Assembly: GCF_016406325.1 (NCBI RefSeq)
Contig: NZ_CP066370.1
Coordinates: forward strand, 3,596,001-3,660,000
DNA: 64,000 nt
Direction: 5' to 3'
Source: Shewanella putrefaciens
Lineage (GTDB): Bacteria > Pseudomonadota > Gammaproteobacteria > Enterobacterales > Shewanellaceae
A model generated the notes under the pieces. That model was not told where the DNA came from. It saw only the letters and a list, made by a program, of their open reading frames with translations, and searched no databases. Positions 9,380-17,568 of this stretch are shown here, in pieces (position 1 is the stretch's first letter; each line of letters begins with the position of its first letter). The translations under genes were made by a program, and so were the position numbers.

Positions 9380-9417
9380 GACCAAGTATTGTGATCACGT
9401 CATCAGAGGTAAACCCA

Positions 9418-9816
9418 ATGGAACTGCGGATTTTTTACGATGGTAATTGTCCATTATGTAGCGCCGAAATGCGTCAACTGAAAGCACGCGATCCCAAGAA
9501 CTTAATTGCGCTAGAGGATTTAAATGCACCCGACTTTAGCGAGCGTTTCAGCCATATCGATAAAGACTTTGCTAATACCATTCTCCATGGCGAAACAGCA
9601 ACGGGCGAAGTGTTACTCGGGTTAGATGTCACTTGTAAAGCGTGGGCGCTCACAGGCACACGCGCTTGGATCCAGCTATTACGTTTGCCTGTGATCAAAC
9701 CCATTGCTGATTGGTGCTACCTCAGATTCGCAAAGCACAGATACCGCATCTCCTATTTACTGACGGGCAAAGCCCGCTGCGATGATAACTGCCAAATTCC
9801 CACTAAGCGCCGCTGA
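9418..9816 (+). CDS. DCC-family (DUF393) thiol-disulfide oxidoreductase-like protein
   Basis: A 132-residue protein of the DUF393 family. The N-terminal IFYDGNCPLC (CxxC within DGxCPLC) is the hallmark that suggests a thioredoxin-like redox function. The C-terminal part has a hydrophobic segment and two more cysteines (ARCDDNC). The frame can be opened at a GTG nine codons earlier, but the ATG at 9418 is preceded by AGAGGT and places the motif at the usual distance from the N-terminus. It stands alone between folM and mdh. The substrate is unknown. Confidence 0.85.
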   Translation: MELRIFYDGNCPLCSAEMRQLKARDPKNLIALEDLNAPDFSERFSHIDKDFANTILHGETATGEVLLGLDVTCKAWALTGTRAWIQLLRLPVIKPIADWCYLRFAKHRYRISYLLTGKARCDDNCQIPTKRR

Positions 9817-9853
9817 TCGACTGAATTAGCTTGAGAAAGTGTAAAACGTAGGC

Positions 9854-9882
9854 ATAAAAAAACGGAGCGCAATGGCTCCGTT
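9854..9882 (-). terminator. rho-independent terminator of mdh
   Basis: Minus-strand stem AACGGAGC / GCTCCGTT (arms 9861-9868 and 9875-9882, 6-base loop) followed by a run of T. It lies 26 bases after the mdh stop. Confidence 0.85.
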
Positions 9883-9907
9883 ATTCATTCGTCACAATCT
9901 AAAAAGA

Positions 9908-10843
9908 TTATTTAACAAAATCAACGCCTAGTTTGATATCGCCTTTCAGCGTATCTAACATAGAATCACGGGCGTTAGCTTCAAATGCACTCACTTCACC
10001 GTAAGGCAGTACTTTTTCGATACCGTTTTTGCCTAATAGAACAGGTTGTGCGAAGAATTCAGCGTGTTCGCTGCCACCATCAACGTAGGCACATTCAACG
10101 ACATTCGCTTCGCCTTGCAGACCACGAACCAGAGACATACCGAAACGGCAAGCCGCTTGGCCCATAGACAGAGTCGCGCTTCCGCCACCGGCTTTAGCTT
10201 CAACCACTTCAGTACCCGCGTTTTGAATGCGTTTAGTTAAAGAAGCGACTTCTTCATCGGAGAAAGTCACGCCTTCAACTTGAGACAGTAATGGCAGAAT
10301 AGTCACACCGCTGTGGCCGCCGATCACGTTGATTTTAACATCAGCAACGTTTAAGCCTTTTAATTCAGCGATGAAAGTTTCAGAACGGATAACGTCCAGA
10401 GTGGTCACACCGAATAGACGGTTCTTATCGTAAACACCTGCTTTTTTCATCACTTCAGCAGCGATAGCAACTGTCGTATTCACAGGGTTAGTAATGATAC
10501 CCACAAGTGCTTTTGGACAAGTCGCAGCCACTTTTTCAATCAGATTGCGAACAATGCCCGCGTTGATATTGAACAGATCTGAACGATCCATACCAGGCTT
10601 ACGTGCAACACCTGCAGAAATGAGTACAACGTCAGCGCCCACGAGGGCAGGCGTTGGATCTTCACCAGCAAAACCTTTGATCTCAACCGCAGTTGGAATA
10701 TGGCTCAAGTCAACCGCAACACCCGGAGTCACCGGTGCGATATCGTATAGAGACAGTTTAGAACCCGCAGGCAATTGAGTTTTTAACAGTAGGGCAAGAG
10801 CCTGGCCGATACCACCAGCAGCACCAAGTACAGCAACTTTCAT
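9908..10843 (-). CDS. mdh: malate dehydrogenase
   Basis: A 311-residue NAD-dependent malate dehydrogenase of the TCA cycle, full length for the gammaproteobacterial type. [12 protein letters not shown] is the NAD loop; [13 protein letters not shown] carries the substrate arginines, RSETF another arginine, and IGGHSG the catalytic histidine. It is divergent from argR, as in related genomes. Its own promoter region (10844-11030) contains three copies of a TGTGACAT-like octamer. Confidence 0.98.
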   Translation of the reverse strand: MKVAVLGAAGGIGQALALLLKTQLPAGSKLSLYDIAPVTPGVAVDLSHIPTAVEIKGFAGEDPTPALVGADVVLISAGVARKPGMDRSDLFNINAGIVRNLIEKVAATCPKALVGIITNPVNTTVAIAAEVMKKAGVYDKNRLFGVTTLDVIRSETFIAELKGLNVADVKINVIGGHSGVTILPLLSQVEGVTFSDEEVASLTKRIQNAGTEVVEAKAGGGSATLSMGQAACRFGMSLVRGLQGEANVVECAYVDGGSEHAEFFAQPVLLGKNGIEKVLPYGEVSAFEANARDSMLDTLKGDIKLGVDFVK

Positions 10844-10870
10844 AGTTATCTCCGTTATTTCTCGGATATG

Positions 10871-10919
10871 TGTGACATGGATCTAGTTTCCGTTGGCGTC
10901 ACATTACTGGAATGTCACA
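10871..10919. promoter_or_regulatory. three TGTGACAT-like sites upstream of mdh
   Basis: TGTGACAT occurs on the plus strand at 10871-10878, ATGTGAC on the minus strand at 10898-10904, and TGTGACAT on the minus strand at 10912-10919, all within 80 bases of the mdh start. The half-sites resemble the TGTGA half of a CRP site, but none is spaced as a canonical TGTGA-N6-TCACA palindrome. Confidence 0.35.
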
Positions 10920-11030
10920 ACAATTTCAATTATCCCTTAGTCGTGGGAGAAAAGAATTACGGAATAAAGTAGAACAATCACTCTATTCTATGCATTAAAG
11001 TGCGAAACATAAGCATAACCCCACTTAACA

Positions 11031-11048
11031 AGTGAATTTTTATTCAAC
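11031..11048. promoter_or_regulatory. ARG box 1 (ArgR operator) before argR
   Basis: The core TGAATTTTTATTCA (11033-11046) is a perfect ARG-box palindrome and fits nearly every position of the 18-bp wnTnAATwwwwATTnAnw consensus. A second, weaker box follows with a 3-base gap, the usual spacing for hexameric ArgR. It probably mediates argR autoregulation. Confidence 0.8.
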
Positions 11049-11051
11049 CAA

Positions 11052-11069
11052 TCTGGTTATTTGTTGACA
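11052..11069. promoter_or_regulatory. ARG box 2, overlapping the argR -35 element
   Basis: An 18-base site centred 21 bp from box 1 keeps most consensus positions, with mismatches mainly in the inner AAT/ATT triplets. It covers TTGACA at 11064-11069, which with CAAAAT at 11087-11092 (17-bp spacer) is a plausible sigma-70 promoter. ArgR bound here would block polymerase. Confidence 0.55.
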
Positions 11070-11126
11070 ATTTTTCTAAAAATATTCAAAATGGGCCTGT
11101 TTTTTTGAATAACGAATAATAACATT

Positions 11127-11597
11127 ATGCAAACGACCAAGAATCAGGATGACCTTGTTAGAATTTTTAAGTCGATTTTAAAAGAAGAGCGCTTTGGCTC
11201 TCAAAGTGAAATCGTCGCCGCCTTGCAAGCAGAAGGCTTTGGCAACATCAACCAATCAAAAGTATCGCGGATGCTCAGCAAGTTCGGTGCTGTGCGGACT
11301 CGTAACGCTAAGCAAGAAATGGTGTATTGCTTACCAGCCGAGTTAGGTGTCCCCACTGCGGGCAGCCCCTTAAAGAATTTGGTACTCGATGTTGACCACA
11401 ACCAAGCTATGATAGTTGTACGTACCAGTCCGGGTGCTGCACAGTTAATTGCTCGTTTATTGGACTCAATCGGTAAACCTGAAGGGATTTTGGGGACGAT
11501 TGCTGGTGATGACACTATCTTTATTTGTCCATCGAGTATCCAAGATATCGCCGATACCTTAGAAACGATCAAATCTTTATTCAATTATGCAGAATAA
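11127..11597 (+). CDS. argR: arginine repressor
   Basis: A 156-residue ArgR. The N-terminal winged helix ([26 protein letters not shown]) binds ARG boxes; the C-terminal domain has [14 protein letters not shown] and [10 protein letters not shown], the arginine-binding and hexamerisation motifs. With arginine it represses arginine biosynthesis and itself. The tandem ARG boxes in its own promoter support autoregulation. It is divergent from mdh and followed by a strong terminator. Confidence 0.97.
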   Translation: MQTTKNQDDLVRIFKSILKEERFGSQSEIVAALQAEGFGNINQSKVSRMLSKFGAVRTRNAKQEMVYCLPAELGVPTAGSPLKNLVLDVDHNQAMIVVRTSPGAAQLIARLLDSIGKPEGILGTIAGDDTIFICPSSIQDIADTLETIKSLFNYAE

Positions 11598-11632
11598 AAA
11601 AACAGGTCAGTTCGCTGACCTGTTTTATTTTA
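11596..11632 (+). terminator. bidirectional terminator after argR
   Basis: A perfect 10-bp stem AACAGGTCAG / CTGACCTGTT (11601-11610, 11615-11624) with a TTCG loop, a T-rich tail on the plus strand and an A-run before it. It can serve argR and, in reverse, the facing oxidoreductase gene. Confidence 0.9.
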
Positions 11633-11728
11633 CCTGTGCATTTTTAAGTACATAACGGTGCAGTTATATGTCTACTGTCCCTATTACGTTACACATTCCA
11701 GCACAGTATCTAACTCACCATCGTCATA

Positions 11729-12361
11729 TCAATAAGCCACACTGATGCGTTGGTTTGGGTGAGTGCCCTTTTCAGCCTCATCTACCATGGCTTTGGCGTA
11801 ATCAGTGACCGAAATACGGCTTTGACCATTGGCATCGGTAAAAAAACTGTCGCCACCAACACGATAGGGGCCCTCACTCTCTCCTGGGTAAATCTCAGCG
11901 GCGGGGCTAACAAATGTCCAATTGACCGTTGTATTGGCTTCTCTAAACACCTTTAATGCTTCAACCGCCGCTAATGCTTCGCTCTTGTAAGCTTCGGGAA
12001 AATCAGGGGTTGATACTAAAGTTACACCCGGTGCGACTTCTAAACTCCCTGCACCACCCACCCACAATAAACGCGGCACTTTGGCCTTAGGCAATATTGC
12101 TAATAAATGAGTGGCTGTTCCCGCCACTATTTCGTGGTTTTGTGCGGTACGGCCACCGATCGCGGCGATCACGACATCCTGATTGGTAAAGCTATCAGCA
12201 ACAAGTGGCTGATTTAAATCCACGGTACGCACTGCCGCATTCGTTGTTGGTAATTTGCTTGGATCACGAACCAGTGCGGTGACTTCATGCCCTCGGCTTA
12301 GTGCTTCTTTTAAAATTGCACCACCAATCCAACCTGTTGCACCTAAAATTGCGATTTTCAT
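11729..12361 (-). CDS. NAD(P)-binding oxidoreductase, NmrA/SDR-a5 type
   Basis: A 210-residue atypical short-chain dehydrogenase with the N-terminal dinucleotide loop GATGWIGGAIL and no YxxxK catalytic pair. Proteins of this kind (NAD(P)H-binding, YwnB-like) are redox sensors or reductases of unknown substrate. It is divergent from a LysR-type regulator, with about 106 bases between starts that hold a 22-bp palindromic site, so the regulator probably controls it. Confidence 0.8.
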   Translation of the reverse strand: MKIAILGATGWIGGAILKEALSRGHEVTALVRDPSKLPTTNAAVRTVDLNQPLVADSFTNQDVVIAAIGGRTAQNHEIVAGTATHLLAILPKAKVPRLLWVGGAGSLEVAPGVTLVSTPDFPEAYKSEALAAVEALKVFREANTTVNWTFVSPAAEIYPGESEGPYRVGGDSFFTDANGQSRISVTDYAKAMVDEAEKGTHPNQRISVAY

Positions 12362-12407
12362 TTTGTTACCTTATTCAGATGGTTTACATTGGATTCAGTT
12401 TACTTGG

Positions 12408-12429
12408 GATATTTCACGTGATAAATATC
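12408..12429. promoter_or_regulatory. palindromic candidate operator between the oxidoreductase and LysR genes
   Basis: GATATTT (12408-12414) and AAATATC (12423-12429) flank an 8-base centre holding the palindrome CACGTG. The arrangement suits a LysR-type binding site in a divergent promoter. Confidence 0.5.
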
Positions 12430-12467
12430 GATAAATGAGCAAGATTGTTTCAGATTGGGATACTAAT

Positions 12468-13376
12468 ATGGATAAGATTGCCGCAATACGCAGTTTTGTC
12501 GAGGTGGCAAACTGTGGAAGCTTTACTAAGGCCGCCCAACACCTCGACCTAAGTCGACTACAGGTTTCGCGCCATATTCAAGAAATTGAGCAATGGCTCA
12601 ATTTACGCTTATTACACCGAACGACCCGTAGCGTAAGCCTAACGCTACAGGGTGAAGAGACCTTGCAGTATTGCCAGCGCTTGCTCAGTGAAGTTGCCGC
12701 GATGGAGAGCCGTGCACATAGTCATAATACTGAACTTGTTGGAAGCATCAGAATCGCAACCCCCATAGGGCTGGGGCAGCACAGTCTGTTTGATGTTGTC
12801 GATCGCTTTATCAAACTACACCCTAAGGTCAATATCCAACTGGCCATGTCAGACAGTTTTGCCCAATTGGTCGATGAACGGGTTGATGTGGCACTGCGAT
12901 ACACCGAACAGCCCGATGAGAATTTGATTGCGCGGCGTTTAATGATGATAGATGCAGTGGTTTGCGCTGCACCAACTTATCTTGCTAATACAAGCCCCTT
13001 AAACGAACCAATTGATTTACTAGCACATAATTGCCTTGTCCACACGGCGCAGCACAGTTGGCATTTTCTAAAAGAAAAACAAAGTGAAGTCATCAAAGTC
13101 ACTGGTAACCTCAAAGCCAACGATATGGGGGTATTGGTTAGCGCAGCACTGAGGGGGCACGGCATTGTACGCCTTCCCTGTGACTTGGCCAATCAGTACC
13201 TTGCCAGTGGCCAACTTCAGGAAGTTTTACCCGACTTTACGGCTCCTGGCCAAACCCTGTGGGCCGTCTATTTATCCCGAAGTTATCAGCAGATGTTAGT
13301 CAGAGCGTTTATCGATTTCACCGCTCAGCAGTGGCAACTCGATATCAAGAAATGGACACCCGCCCATCTGATTTAA
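12468..13376 (+). CDS. LysR-family transcriptional regulator
   Basis: A 302-residue LTTR. The N-terminal helix-turn-helix is MDKIAAIRSFVEVANCGSF, then TKAAQHLDLSRLQVSRHI; the rest is the periplasmic-binding-like effector domain, ending DFTAQQWQLD. The frame opens 11 codons earlier, but MDKIAAIRSF is the usual LTTR N-terminus and has GGGA upstream. The divergent oxidoreductase is the likely target, through the palindrome at 12408-12429. The effector is not predictable. Confidence 0.9.
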   Translation: MDKIAAIRSFVEVANCGSFTKAAQHLDLSRLQVSRHIQEIEQWLNLRLLHRTTRSVSLTLQGEETLQYCQRLLSEVAAMESRAHSHNTELVGSIRIATPIGLGQHSLFDVVDRFIKLHPKVNIQLAMSDSFAQLVDERVDVALRYTEQPDENLIARRLMMIDAVVCAAPTYLANTSPLNEPIDLLAHNCLVHTAQHSWHFLKEKQSEVIKVTGNLKANDMGVLVSAALRGHGIVRLPCDLANQYLASGQLQEVLPDFTAPGQTLWAVYLSRSYQQMLVRAFIDFTAQQWQLDIKKWTPAHLI

Positions 13377-13383
13377 ACACAAA

Positions 13384-13420
13384 AAACGCACTTAATGCTT
13401 GAGCATCAGTGCGTTTTATT
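13384..13420. terminator. bidirectional terminator between the LysR gene and the Dyp peroxidase gene
   Basis: AAACGCACT (13384-13392) pairs with AGTGCGTTT (13408-13416), with an inner TGCT/AGCA pair, an A-run on one side and T-rich sequence on the other. It lies between convergent genes and suits both. Confidence 0.85.
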
Positions 13421-13448
13421 CGTATTTGCTTAAATCGCGTGAGAAGGC

Positions 13449-14384
13449 TTATTCGTCAAACTGCAGCATAAAGTCTAATGCGGGCGCGAAGAAAGACGAG
13501 CCTGTCATCGCCTTAGTAAAGTGCATTAAGTGATCGTGGTTTCCCTCACCATCACCAAACATCATGCTATGCAGCATTTGTTCAAAATGATTCGGTGTAC
13601 GGCAGTTAGAAATAAACATTAAACCTTGCTGCTTGAGCGAACCATAAGGCATGCTTTGACGCAGAATTTCCATGGACTGACCATCGTTATATTTAAGATT
13701 CACACGTTTGATATGACTCGTTAGCGGCTTGTCTTCCGATTCATATTCAATATTATCTTGCTTAGTACGCCCGATAATATCTTCTTGTTTTTTAACAGGT
13801 AATCGATTCCATTTACTCAGATTATGGGCATATTTTTGCACATGAATATAGCTGCCGCCCTTAAACTCAAGATCTTCATCTCCTACAAGTGCCACTTCCT
13901 GACGGTGACGACCTTTGGGATTTTCAGTACCGTCAACAAACCCTGTCAAATCGCGGCTATCCATAAATCTAAAACCGCGTTCTTCTTCGACTAATTCCAC
14001 TAAATCTTCAAACATTTGACTAATTTCGTTGGCAACCAAATGCAAAATATCGTAACGGTCACAGCGAATATGCACGAATAAATCGTATTCGATTGCAGGC
14101 GCTTCACGGCTTCCAACTTGCATCGCAGGAAAAGGTTTGAGCATTGCTGGACGCGAATCTGGATATAGGCTATCCCAATAGTTAGCGCCAATAGCCACAA
14201 AGCCATTGAATGCACTATCGGAATACTGATCTGTCAGCTCATAAATATACTGCGCGACGTTGGCAATACAGGGACGTAATTGAGACTCAACATTATCATT
14301 CGCAGTAAACATCAAATAAATACTATGTAAGTTCCCCTCTGCACACACACCCAACTGTTCACGTGGCATATTTTGGATATCCAT
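13449..14384 (-). CDS. Dyp-type haem peroxidase (TyrA-like)
   Basis: A 311-residue dye-decolorising peroxidase. The GFVDGTENP motif (about 148-156) holds the distal aspartate Asp151; His224 (SHIKRVNL) is the proximal haem ligand and Arg242 (ILRQSMPYG) the distal arginine. These numbers agree with those I recall for the S. oneidensis TyrA structure. No signal peptide or Tat motif is present, so it should be cytoplasmic. No encapsulin gene is adjacent. A perfect 8-bp inverted repeat about 100 bases upstream may be an operator. Confidence 0.95.
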   Translation of the reverse strand: MDIQNMPREQLGVCAEGNLHSIYLMFTANDNVESQLRPCIANVAQYIYELTDQYSDSAFNGFVAIGANYWDSLYPDSRPAMLKPFPAMQVGSREAPAIEYDLFVHIRCDRYDILHLVANEISQMFEDLVELVEEERGFRFMDSRDLTGFVDGTENPKGRHRQEVALVGDEDLEFKGGSYIHVQKYAHNLSKWNRLPVKKQEDIIGRTKQDNIEYESEDKPLTSHIKRVNLKYNDGQSMEILRQSMPYGSLKQQGLMFISNCRTPNHFEQMLHSMMFGDGEGNHDHLMHFTKAMTGSSFFAPALDFMLQFDE

Positions 14385-14485
14385 CTGGTTATGACCCTTT
14401 TTATAAATTCATTTTCGGCAATATTATCCGCAACTTTACCCAAAAATGACATTAAGTAACGCACAGTTTGCTCTGATCTGTTTAT

Positions 14486-14511
14486 GATAATGCCAATAGC
14501 GGAGCATTATC
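14486..14511. promoter_or_regulatory. inverted repeat GATAATGC...GCATTATC upstream of the Dyp peroxidase
   Basis: Perfect 8-bp arms (14486-14493, 14504-14511) with a 10-base spacer, about 100 bases before the peroxidase start. The arms resemble Fur hexamers (GATAAT), but the spacing is not that of a Fur box. No U-tract follows on either strand, so an operator is more likely than a terminator. Confidence 0.35.
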
Positions 14512-14527
14512 CCCCAAGACCCTTAAA

Positions 14528-14562
14528 CATAAAAATTGACGAGACCATTAAAGTCTCGCCAA
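14528..14562 (-). terminator. rho-independent terminator of ggt
   Basis: On the minus strand TTGGCGAGAC (14562-14553) pairs with GTCTCGTCAA (14545-14536) around a 7-base loop, with one mismatch, followed by TTTTTATG. It lies about 70 bases after the ggt stop. Confidence 0.8.
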
Positions 14563-14630
14563 TCAGTTTAATCGAATCAATGAAGTCAGGTTCACTCAGT
14601 GTTGAGTTTACCTTAGCATTTATATTAGTG

Positions 14631-16343
14631 TTAATAGCCTGCGGCGTGACCATCCTTGCGACTCTCAGATGCCGCACGATATACACCCGTTTCGGCATTA
14701 AATCCAATGGCTTGATAGCCGCCAAAATCACCAAGACTATCACGCAACACATGGCCTTTCTTAATTAACTCACGGCGGGTTTCTACCGGGAAACCTGATT
14801 CCAGACTGACATAACCACCATCATGCATGACTTCACCCGTTGGCTCAGTGGAGCCAGAATGTAAAATTCTGGGAGCATCGCCCGCTTCTTGCAAGTTCAT
14901 TTTAAAATCAATGAGATTGACTAATATTTGAGCATGCATTTGTGGCTGGGTTGCGCCGCCCATCACACCAAAACTCAGCCAAGGCTTCCCATCTTTAGTC
15001 ACAAAAGCGGGAATAATGGTTTGGAATGGCCTCTTACCAGGGGCGTATGAATTAAAACGCCCCTCTGTTAAATCAAACATTTGCCCACGATCCTGCAATA
15101 CAAAACCAAGATCTGGTGGTGTCATCCCAGAGCCCATACCACGGTAATTACTCTGAATGAGTGACACCATATTGCCATCTTTGTCGGCGGTAGTTAGATA
15201 AACCGTATCACCATGTTGTAATGCTGGATTTCCAGCATCAACGCTTTTAGCGGCTTTATTAGGATTAATTAACTTAGCGCGATCATAGTTATATTTCTGT
15301 GAGATAAGCTCTGTAACGGGGACTTTGTTAAAAGCCATATCTGCATAAAACTTCGCCCTGTCGGCAAAGGCGAGTTTTTTAGCCTCAACAAATAAATGTA
15401 CGTATTCAGGACTATTAAAGCCCATAGCAGCAACATTAAAGGGCTCCATCGTTTTAAGGATTTGCAGCGCAGCAATACCCTGTCCATTGGGCGGCAATTC
15501 CCACACATCGTAACCTCGGTAATTGACCGAAACTGGATCAACCCATTCACTCGTATGACTCGCTAAATCATCATAACTTAAATAGCCACCTTGAGATTTC
15601 ATATACTTATCTATACTTTTGGCGATATCCCCTTTATAAAAAGCATCGCGCCCATCCTTGGCAATTTTTTCATAAGTATTAGCAAGCGCAGGATTTTTAA
15701 AGATTTCCCCTACGGCTGGCATTTTGCCATTTGGCATATAGGTTTCTTTAAAACCGGGGAATTGAGCGAGCTTTTTACCGCTGCCCTCAAGGTAATAGGC
15801 AATCAACTCGGAGACAGGGAAACCTTCGCGGGCATAACGAATCGCTGGCGCTAAGTTATCGGCCATTGGTAACTTGCCGAACTTATCGTGCAGTTCGAAC
15901 CATCCATCCACCGCGCCGGGAACGGATACGGGTAGCGGCCCCAAAGGAGGCAAGTAATCTAATCCGAGGGATTTTAGCTTCTCTAGCGTTAAGGATTTGG
16001 GGCTGCGACCAGAGGCATTAAGACCATAGAGACGTTTATCTTTCGCACTCCACACAATTGCAAATAAATCACCACCTACACCTGAACCTGTCGGTTCAAC
16101 TAACCCTAGCATCGCATTGGCGGCAATAGCCGCATCAACAGCACTACCGCCTTGTTTAAGAATATCGATCGCAACCTGTGTCGCTAAGGGTTGGCTTGTC
16201 GCCGCCATCCCTTGGGTTGCATACACTTCAGAACGAGTTGCAAAAGCTTTACCTGTGATCCTATCCATGGCCATCACTCCTGAAGACAATATCGCAGTTG
16301 TTACAATAACGAGGGTACAAATTAAATTTATTTTTTTTAGCAT
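14631..16343 (-). CDS. ggt: gamma-glutamyltransferase, periplasmic
   Basis: A 570-residue GGT precursor. Residues 1-25 form a signal peptide (LICTLVIVTTAILSSGVMA). The proenzyme cleaves itself before the nucleophilic threonine, here in GDTVYLTTADKDGNMVSL, giving large and small subunits; SGVGGDLFAIVW and MGGATQPQMHAQILVNL are further family motifs. The enzyme hydrolyses or transfers the glutamyl group of glutathione. The ribosome binding site GGAGG lies inside a short hairpin (16348-16363). The gene ends in its own terminator and precedes the Dyp gene on the same strand. Confidence 0.94.
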   Translation of the reverse strand: MLKKINLICTLVIVTTAILSSGVMAMDRITGKAFATRSEVYATQGMAATSQPLATQVAIDILKQGGSAVDAAIAANAMLGLVEPTGSGVGGDLFAIVWSAKDKRLYGLNASGRSPKSLTLEKLKSLGLDYLPPLGPLPVSVPGAVDGWFELHDKFGKLPMADNLAPAIRYAREGFPVSELIAYYLEGSGKKLAQFPGFKETYMPNGKMPAVGEIFKNPALANTYEKIAKDGRDAFYKGDIAKSIDKYMKSQGGYLSYDDLASHTSEWVDPVSVNYRGYDVWELPPNGQGIAALQILKTMEPFNVAAMGFNSPEYVHLFVEAKKLAFADRAKFYADMAFNKVPVTELISQKYNYDRAKLINPNKAAKSVDAGNPALQHGDTVYLTTADKDGNMVSLIQSNYRGMGSGMTPPDLGFVLQDRGQMFDLTEGRFNSYAPGKRPFQTIIPAFVTKDGKPWLSFGVMGGATQPQMHAQILVNLIDFKMNLQEAGDAPRILHSGSTEPTGEVMHDGGYVSLESGFPVETRRELIKKGHVLRDSLGDFGGYQAIGFNAETGVYRAASESRKDGHAAGY

Positions 16344-16347
16344 AAAT

Positions 16348-16363
16348 CCTCCGAAACCGGAGG
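16348..16363 (-). promoter_or_regulatory. hairpin containing the ggt ribosome binding site
   Basis: On the minus strand CCTCCG-GTTT-CGGAGG is a perfect 6-bp stem with a tetraloop. Its 3' arm holds the Shine-Dalgarno GGAGG, four bases before the ggt ATG. If formed in the mRNA it would hide the site. It may be a translational control element or simple chance pairing. Confidence 0.55.
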
Positions 16364-16518
16364 TTTAAAGTAACAAGGATGGTTGAAAATATCATCATCC
16401 AATACTGCGTAGACCCAAGTTAAACGTAAGCAAAAATGTCTTACTTTCATTGGCTATGTGGTATCAGCATCCAATAAATACTCATTGCTTAAATTGGGTA
16501 CCCACATTTTAAATATGC

Positions 16519-17568
16519 TTAAGATTCGAATAGCACTAATGAATGCGGTTCTGTCGTCAATCCTACTTTTTGCCCAATGGTAAGTTGCATCATTTGGCTA
16601 CGAACCTCCACATAATAGGCATGGGAGGCTTCTTCAACCTTCACCCAATAATGGCAAAAAGTGCCTAAGAAACGTCGCTCCGTAATAGTGCCAACACCCT
16701 GTTCATCTGCTGATAATGTCAATTGCTGCGGTCTCAAGAAGATCTGTCCACGATACTCATTCGGAAATGGTAAAGGTGTAAGACTGGTTAAATGCCCTAT
16801 TGGTGTTGTAACTCTGTGCCCATCGACTACTGAAGCAGGTAAATAATTGCCACTTCCCAAAAAGTCTGCCACATAGCGGCTATTTGGCGTGGCATACACA
16901 GCCTCAGCACTGCCATATTGCACGATAACCCCTTGATTAAATATGGCTAAAGTATCAGCAAACACAAACGCCTCATCCTTACTGTGAGTAACAAATACCG
17001 CACTGACATTACGTTGTTTTAAGATGCTGCGAATTTCAGCCATCATCTCGTAGCGCACTTGAGCGTCGATATTGGAAAAGGGTTCATCAAGCAGCAATAA
17101 CTGCGGCTCATAGGCCAGCGCACGAGCAATCGAAACTCGCTGCTGCTGACCACCCGATAATTCATGCGGATAGCGTTTTGCTAAACCGTCAAGTTTAACA
17201 AGGCTTAACATATCATCTAAACGTGATTGACGCTGAGCCCCTGATAACTTAGGTACACCGAATAAGATATTTTCTGCTACGGTCAAATGCGGGAAAAGTG
17301 CATAGTCTTGGAAAATCATACCAATGCCACGTTGCTCACTAGGCACAAATGTCTTTTGACCACTCACGAGCTTGCCATTAATCAAAATCTCGCCTTGACT
17401 GATCGCCTGCAATCCAGCGACAGCCCTTAGCAAAGTCGTTTTTCCACAGCCACTAGGCCCTAACAGTGCAAGAATTTCTCCTTGAGCAAGATCTAAACTT
17501 AAGCCTTTGAGCACTTGCTGGCCCTGATAATCACTATGAACTTGGTGAAGGGTGAGCGTACGAGTCAT
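16519..17568 (-). CDS. fbpC: iron(III) ABC transporter ATP-binding protein
   Basis: A 349-residue ATPase of the Fe3+/polyamine importer class. Walker A GPSGCGKTT is at residues 37-45, the signature LSGGQQQRVSIARAL near 140, Walker B LLLLDEPFSNID near 160, then the H-loop VTHSKDEA. The last 110 residues form the TOBE-like regulatory domain. It overlaps the permease gene by four bases, so the two are translationally coupled. With FbpA and FbpB it drives uptake of ferric iron from the periplasm. Confidence 0.92.
   Translation of the reverse strand: MTRTLTLHQVHSDYQGQQVLKGLSLDLAQGEILALLGPSGCGKTTLLRAVAGLQAISQGEILINGKLVSGQKTFVPSEQRGIGMIFQDYALFPHLTVAENILFGVPKLSGAQRQSRLDDMLSLVKLDGLAKRYPHELSGGQQQRVSIARALAYEPQLLLLDEPFSNIDAQVRYEMMAEIRSILKQRNVSAVFVTHSKDEAFVFADTLAIFNQGVIVQYGSAEAVYATPNSRYVADFLGSGNYLPASVVDGHRVTTPIGHLTSLTPLPFPNEYRGQIFLRPQQLTLSADEQGVGTITERRFLGTFCHYWVKVEEASHAYYVEVRSQMMQLTIGQKVGLTTEPHSLVLFES

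Noticed and set aside
14484..14768. 94-residue plus-strand reading frame
   Set aside because: It overlaps the ggt 3' end and terminator on the other strand, and its hydrophobic stretch is a shadow of that region.
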